DNA from: Gammaproteobacteria bacterium
Lineage (GTDB): Bacteria > Pseudomonadota > Gammaproteobacteria > CAJXQU01
Direction of reading: 5' to 3'
Assembly: GCA_026984275.1 (NCBI GenBank)
Contig: JALSSM010000375.1
Span: forward strand, 1 to 8,547
DNA: 8,547 nucleotides
Shown here: piece by piece, positions 6,523-8,547 of the stretch
Position numbering within the stretch: the stretch's first letter is position 1
How the letters are laid out: each line of letters opens with the position of its first letter
The notes under the pieces: generated by a model
Seen by the model: only the letters and a program-made list of their open reading frames with translations
Databases searched by the model: none
Told to the model about the DNA's origin: nothing
Position numbers and translations under genes: made by a program

Positions 6523-7032
6523 ATGAAGCTCTCTCTTGTTGTCGCCATGGACAAAAATCGTGTTATCGGCATTGATGGCGGATTGCCATGGCATTTATCT
6601 TCTGATCTGAAATATTTCAGAGACATCACCATGGGCAAACCGATCATCATGGGTCGAAAAACCCATGAATCTATCGGTCGTCCTTTGCCAGGAAGAAGAA
6701 ATATTGTCGTCACCAGAAATTCAGATTTTGAAGCACCAGGATGTGATGTTGTCACTTCTCTGGAAGCGGCACTGGAACTTGTTGAGGATGTAGAAGAAGT
6801 CATGATGGTTGGCGGGGCTTCTCTATATCTGGATACGCTTCCTGTTGCTGATCATATCTACATGACAGAAGTCCATGCCGAAGTGAAAGGTGATACCTGG
6901 TTTCCGGAAATTGATCCGGATGAGTGGCAGGAAATTTCTCGAACTGAATTTTCAGCAGACGAGAACAACGAACACCACTATAGCTTCGTTGTTTATGAAC
7001 GGGTCAGTCAAGGAAACCAAAACGACGGATAA
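6523..7032 (+). CDS. folA: dihydrofolate reductase
   Basis: FolA reduces dihydrofolate to tetrahydrofolate with NADPH and is the target of trimethoprim. In this 169-aa protein, D28 is the active-site acid (D27 in E. coli). LPWHL (21-25), MGRKTHESIGRPLPGR (43-58, with R53 and R58), the NADPH-binding glycines G97-G98 (MMVGGASLY) and T115 are all in place. The region GDTWFPEIDPDEW matches the family's C-terminal part. It has about ten more residues than E. coli FolA, mostly in the tail VSQGNQNDG. ATG 6523 follows the thyA stop by 2 nt and has no clear ribosome site, so translation probably depends on coupling. Its last 29 bases overlap the end of the convergent broken gene at 7004-7570. Confidence 0.96.
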   Translation: MKLSLVVAMDKNRVIGIDGGLPWHLSSDLKYFRDITMGKPIIMGRKTHESIGRPLPGRRNIVVTRNSDFEAPGCDVVTSLEAALELVEDVEEVMMVGGASLYLDTLPVADHIYMTEVHAEVKGDTWFPEIDPDEWQEISRTEFSADENNEHHYSFVVYERVSQGNQNDG

Positions 7033-7570
7033 TATCCTGGAAAACAGGTTCTGCTTTCTCAAAACCTGAACTGAATGAACCACAGGTGATTGTGTAGAGC
7101 AAATCGTTTTTTTCTACCCTTGTCATAATATTATGGATTGATATTGGACTATTAAAGTTATTGAATTCCATCGTGACATGGACAAAATTAGCCGGAATGC
7201 CATCCAGGATAAGAGATCCCGCTTCTATCAGTTTGGCATCAGGAAATCTTAAGCTGATTTCCTGTAAAATCAGTTTGTCATCAGAAGATCGGCCTGTTTT
7301 ATTTGTCACCTCAACATAGCAATTAGCCTTATCATTTAAGTTACTGGAGACTTTGACTTTAACATCTGGATTTCCACGAGGTGGTTTTGTGATCCAGTGA
7401 GAGGGGTACCTGAGATAAAATCCGAACAGCTGATCTTCATATTAATGCCAGTTTTTCAGTTCGTTTGCATTTGCATGTACTGAAATAAAACACATTATCA
7501 GTGATAATAGGCTTATTATTTTATTTAGAAATAATAAGCAACAGGGCTTGTTATTTGTACTCGTGGCCAT
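7004..7570 (-). pseudogene. secreted PsbP/DcrB-like protein gene interrupted by one in-frame stop
   Basis: Read from ATG 7570, this frame encodes 42 residues with a credible signal peptide: K8, K17, then hydrophobic IISLLSLIMCFISV, and a likely cut after ANA at residue 35. A TAA stop then falls at codon 43 (7444-7442), and the same frame stays open for 145 more codons to TGA at 7006-7004. The second part begins YEDQLFGFYLRYPSHW and ends YTITCGSFSSGF...FQDIIRRFGF. This pattern resembles secreted proteins with a Mog1/PsbP-like fold (PsbP, DcrB, DUF1795), here by motif only. The downstream piece has no ATG; the only standard alternative start is GTG 7309, which would cut through the domain. No ribosome site is clear at ATG 7570. 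A recent nonsense mutation, a sequence error or stop readthrough would all explain it. The gene diverges from lon and overlaps folA tail to tail by 29 bp. Confidence 0.65.
7511..7539. repeat. perfect 11-bp AT-rich inverted repeat
   Basis: GCTTATTATTT (7511-7521) and AAATAATAAGC (7529-7539) are perfect reverse complements around a 7-nt loop. On the minus strand it lies in the part of the broken gene that encodes the signal-peptide region; on the plus strand it is about 115 bp upstream of lon. It has no adjacent T-tract long enough to call a terminator. It may be a binding site, an mRNA hairpin or a chance product of low-complexity AT sequence. Confidence 0.45.
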
Positions 7571-7641
7571 ATATACAAATTAATTATTTCTGTGGCAAAA
7601 CAATGATCGGATCGAATAGCTGAAGATCATCTCTATATTTT

Positions 7642-7646
7642 AAGGA
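7642..7646 (+). promoter_or_regulatory. ribosome binding site of lon
   Basis: AAGGA at 7642-7646 lies 7 nt before the GTG at 7654 and supports it as the start codon. Upstream to 7571 I see no good sigma70 promoter and no sigma32-type CTTGAA/CCCCAT pair. TATATT at 7634-7639 is too close to the ribosome site to be the main -10 box. Confidence 0.65.
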
Positions 7647-7653
7647 ATCTTAA

Positions 7654-8547
7654 GTGAGCAACGTTGATAATACATTTTCTCAGGAATTACTCCCAGCAGT
7701 ACCAGAAGATATTTTAATTATCGTACCAGTCAGGAACCTGGTGATGTTTCCTGGTGTCATGATGCCTATGCAGGTTGGGCGCGAAGCCTCAATTGCCGGT
7801 ATTGAAGAAGCGCTCTCCAGCAAACGCCGAATAGGGCTTTTGATGCAGCGAGATCCCGATGTAGAAAAACCCGGTCCTGCCGATCTTTATAAGGTAGGAA
7901 CATCGGCCACCATTCTACGTTATGGCAACATTCCACAGGAAGATGTGCATCATGTGATCTGTCAGGGTGAGCAGCGTTTCAGGGTTCTGGAATTTATCGA
8001 AGGAAATCCTTTCATGCTGGCACGGGTAGATTATATCCGTGAAAAAGATGAAATGAATACAGAGATAGAAGCACGTGTTCATCGTCTCAAGACACTGGCC
8101 CTTGAAGGACTGGAATTATTGCCACATGCACCGATGGAACTGGCAAACGCGATCCAGAGTATTACTTCACCTTCTGATCTGGCAGATATTGTGGCCAGCT
8201 TTATTGATATTGAACCCGAAGAAAAACAGGATGTGCTGGAAACAATTGATCTGAAAGAAAGACTGGATAAGGTTCTGACGCATGTCAGTCACCGTGTTGA
8301 AGTGCTTAGAATCTCTAACAAAATTCATGTGAAAACTCAGGAAAAAATCAATGAGCGACAACGTGAATTTATGCTCCGTGAGCAGATGGAAGAGATCAAA
8401 AAAGAACTGGGTGAAGATGAGGGATCAGAAATTGAAGAAGTTACTGAAGCGATCATCAAGGCGGAAATGCCTGAGCCAGTGGAAGAGCATGCGCTCAAGG
8501 AATTACGACGTCTGGAGAAAATGCCAGAATCTTCCTCGGAATATTCC
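7654..8547 (+). CDS. lon: Lon-family ATP-dependent protease, N-terminal part (cut by window end)
   Basis: Lon is a cytoplasmic AAA+ serine protease that degrades damaged and regulatory proteins. Only the first 298 codons are in the window and the frame is still open at the edge. Residues about 20-130 form the N-terminal LON substrate-binding domain (LIIVPVRNLVMFPGVMMPMQVGRE, GLLMQRDP, VICQGEQRFRVL). A helical bundle follows to about 215. The coiled-coil linker carries the family block INERQREFMLREQMEEIKKELGE (232-254). The Walker motifs and the Ser-Lys catalytic pair lie beyond the window. The opening IVPVRNLVMFPGV resembles the second Lon type found beside classical Lon in some gammaproteobacteria more than E. 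coli Lon itself, but this is judged from memory. The start is GTG with a good ribosome site. Confidence 0.92.
   Translation, partial: MSNVDNTFSQELLPAVPEDILIIVPVRNLVMFPGVMMPMQVGREASIAGIEEALSSKRRIGLLMQRDPDVEKPGPADLYKVGTSATILRYGNIPQEDVHHVICQGEQRFRVLEFIEGNPFMLARVDYIREKDEMNTEIEARVHRLKTLALEGLELLPHAPMELANAIQSITSPSDLADIVASFIDIEPEEKQDVLETIDLKERLDKVLTHVSHRVEVLRISNKIHVKTQEKINERQREFMLREQMEEIKKELGEDEGSEIEEVTEAIIKAEMPEPVEEHALKELRRLEKMPESSSEYS

Noticed and set aside
7004..7309. Independent 101-residue protein starting at GTG 7309
   Set aside because: The frame continues upstream with domain-like sequence to 7441 and, past one TAA, to a signal peptide at 7570; GTG 7309 would start mid-domain without a ribosome site.
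1..8547. Mobile elements, CRISPR arrays, tRNA/rRNA genes, toxin-antitoxin or defence genes
   Set aside because: No transposase or integrase motifs, no regularly spaced repeats, no cloverleaf-like or rRNA sequence, and no small gene pairs of that kind were seen.

Overview
The window looks like a chromosomal core-gene stretch from a gammaproteobacterium with moderately low GC. TtcA, Psd, Lgt, ThyA and FolA all read like close relatives of the Escherichia coli proteins, and lgt-thyA-folA is a gene order common in Gammaproteobacteria. The Lon N-terminus and the Sco/PCuAC pair would suit a marine, Pseudomonas- or Oceanospirillales-like lineage, but the genus cannot be fixed from the sequence. There are no transposases, integrases, phage genes, CRISPR arrays, tRNAs or rRNAs.

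Layout, left to right. Bases 1-78 are an unassigned edge. ttcA (79-933, minus; tRNA 2-thiocytidine synthesis) and cysH (1045-1704, plus; a short PAPS-reductase-type protein) diverge from a 111-bp gap. cysH meets psd tail to tail, and their stop codons overlap on a shared TTAA. A tight minus-strand operon follows, in transcription order Sco (3679-3017), PCuAC copper chaperone (3020-2577), psd (2570-1701). It has a good sigma70-type promoter that would start transcription almost on the Sco start codon. A perfect 9-bp hairpin (3737-3764) separates it from a 237-aa secreted protein of unknown role (4506-3793, minus).

Bases 4507-4932 are non-coding and hold two notable structures: an 18-bp palindrome (4576-4593), and a long, nearly perfect inverted repeat (arms 4776-4798 and 4872-4895) that would fold the lgt mRNA leader. 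Then comes the plus-strand operon lgt-thyA-folA (4933-7032), with gaps of 1-2 nt: prolipoprotein lipidation, dTMP synthesis, and the dihydrofolate reduction that regenerates the ThyA cofactor.

The last part is the least ordinary. On the minus strand, 7570-7004 reads as one secreted PsbP/DcrB-like protein of about 188 codons, broken by a single in-frame TAA at codon 43. Its 3' end overlaps folA by 29 bp. Divergent from it, a Lon-family protease starts at GTG 7654 and runs off the window edge; only its N-terminal 298 residues are present.

Functional themes are sulfur handling (TtcA, CysH), copper delivery to cytochrome oxidase (Sco, PCuAC), envelope lipids and lipoproteins (Psd, Lgt), the folate/thymidylate cycle (ThyA, FolA) and proteolysis (Lon). 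I see no clear new multi-gene system. The best leads are the stop-interrupted secreted gene, the lgt leader structure and the 4576-4593 palindrome.
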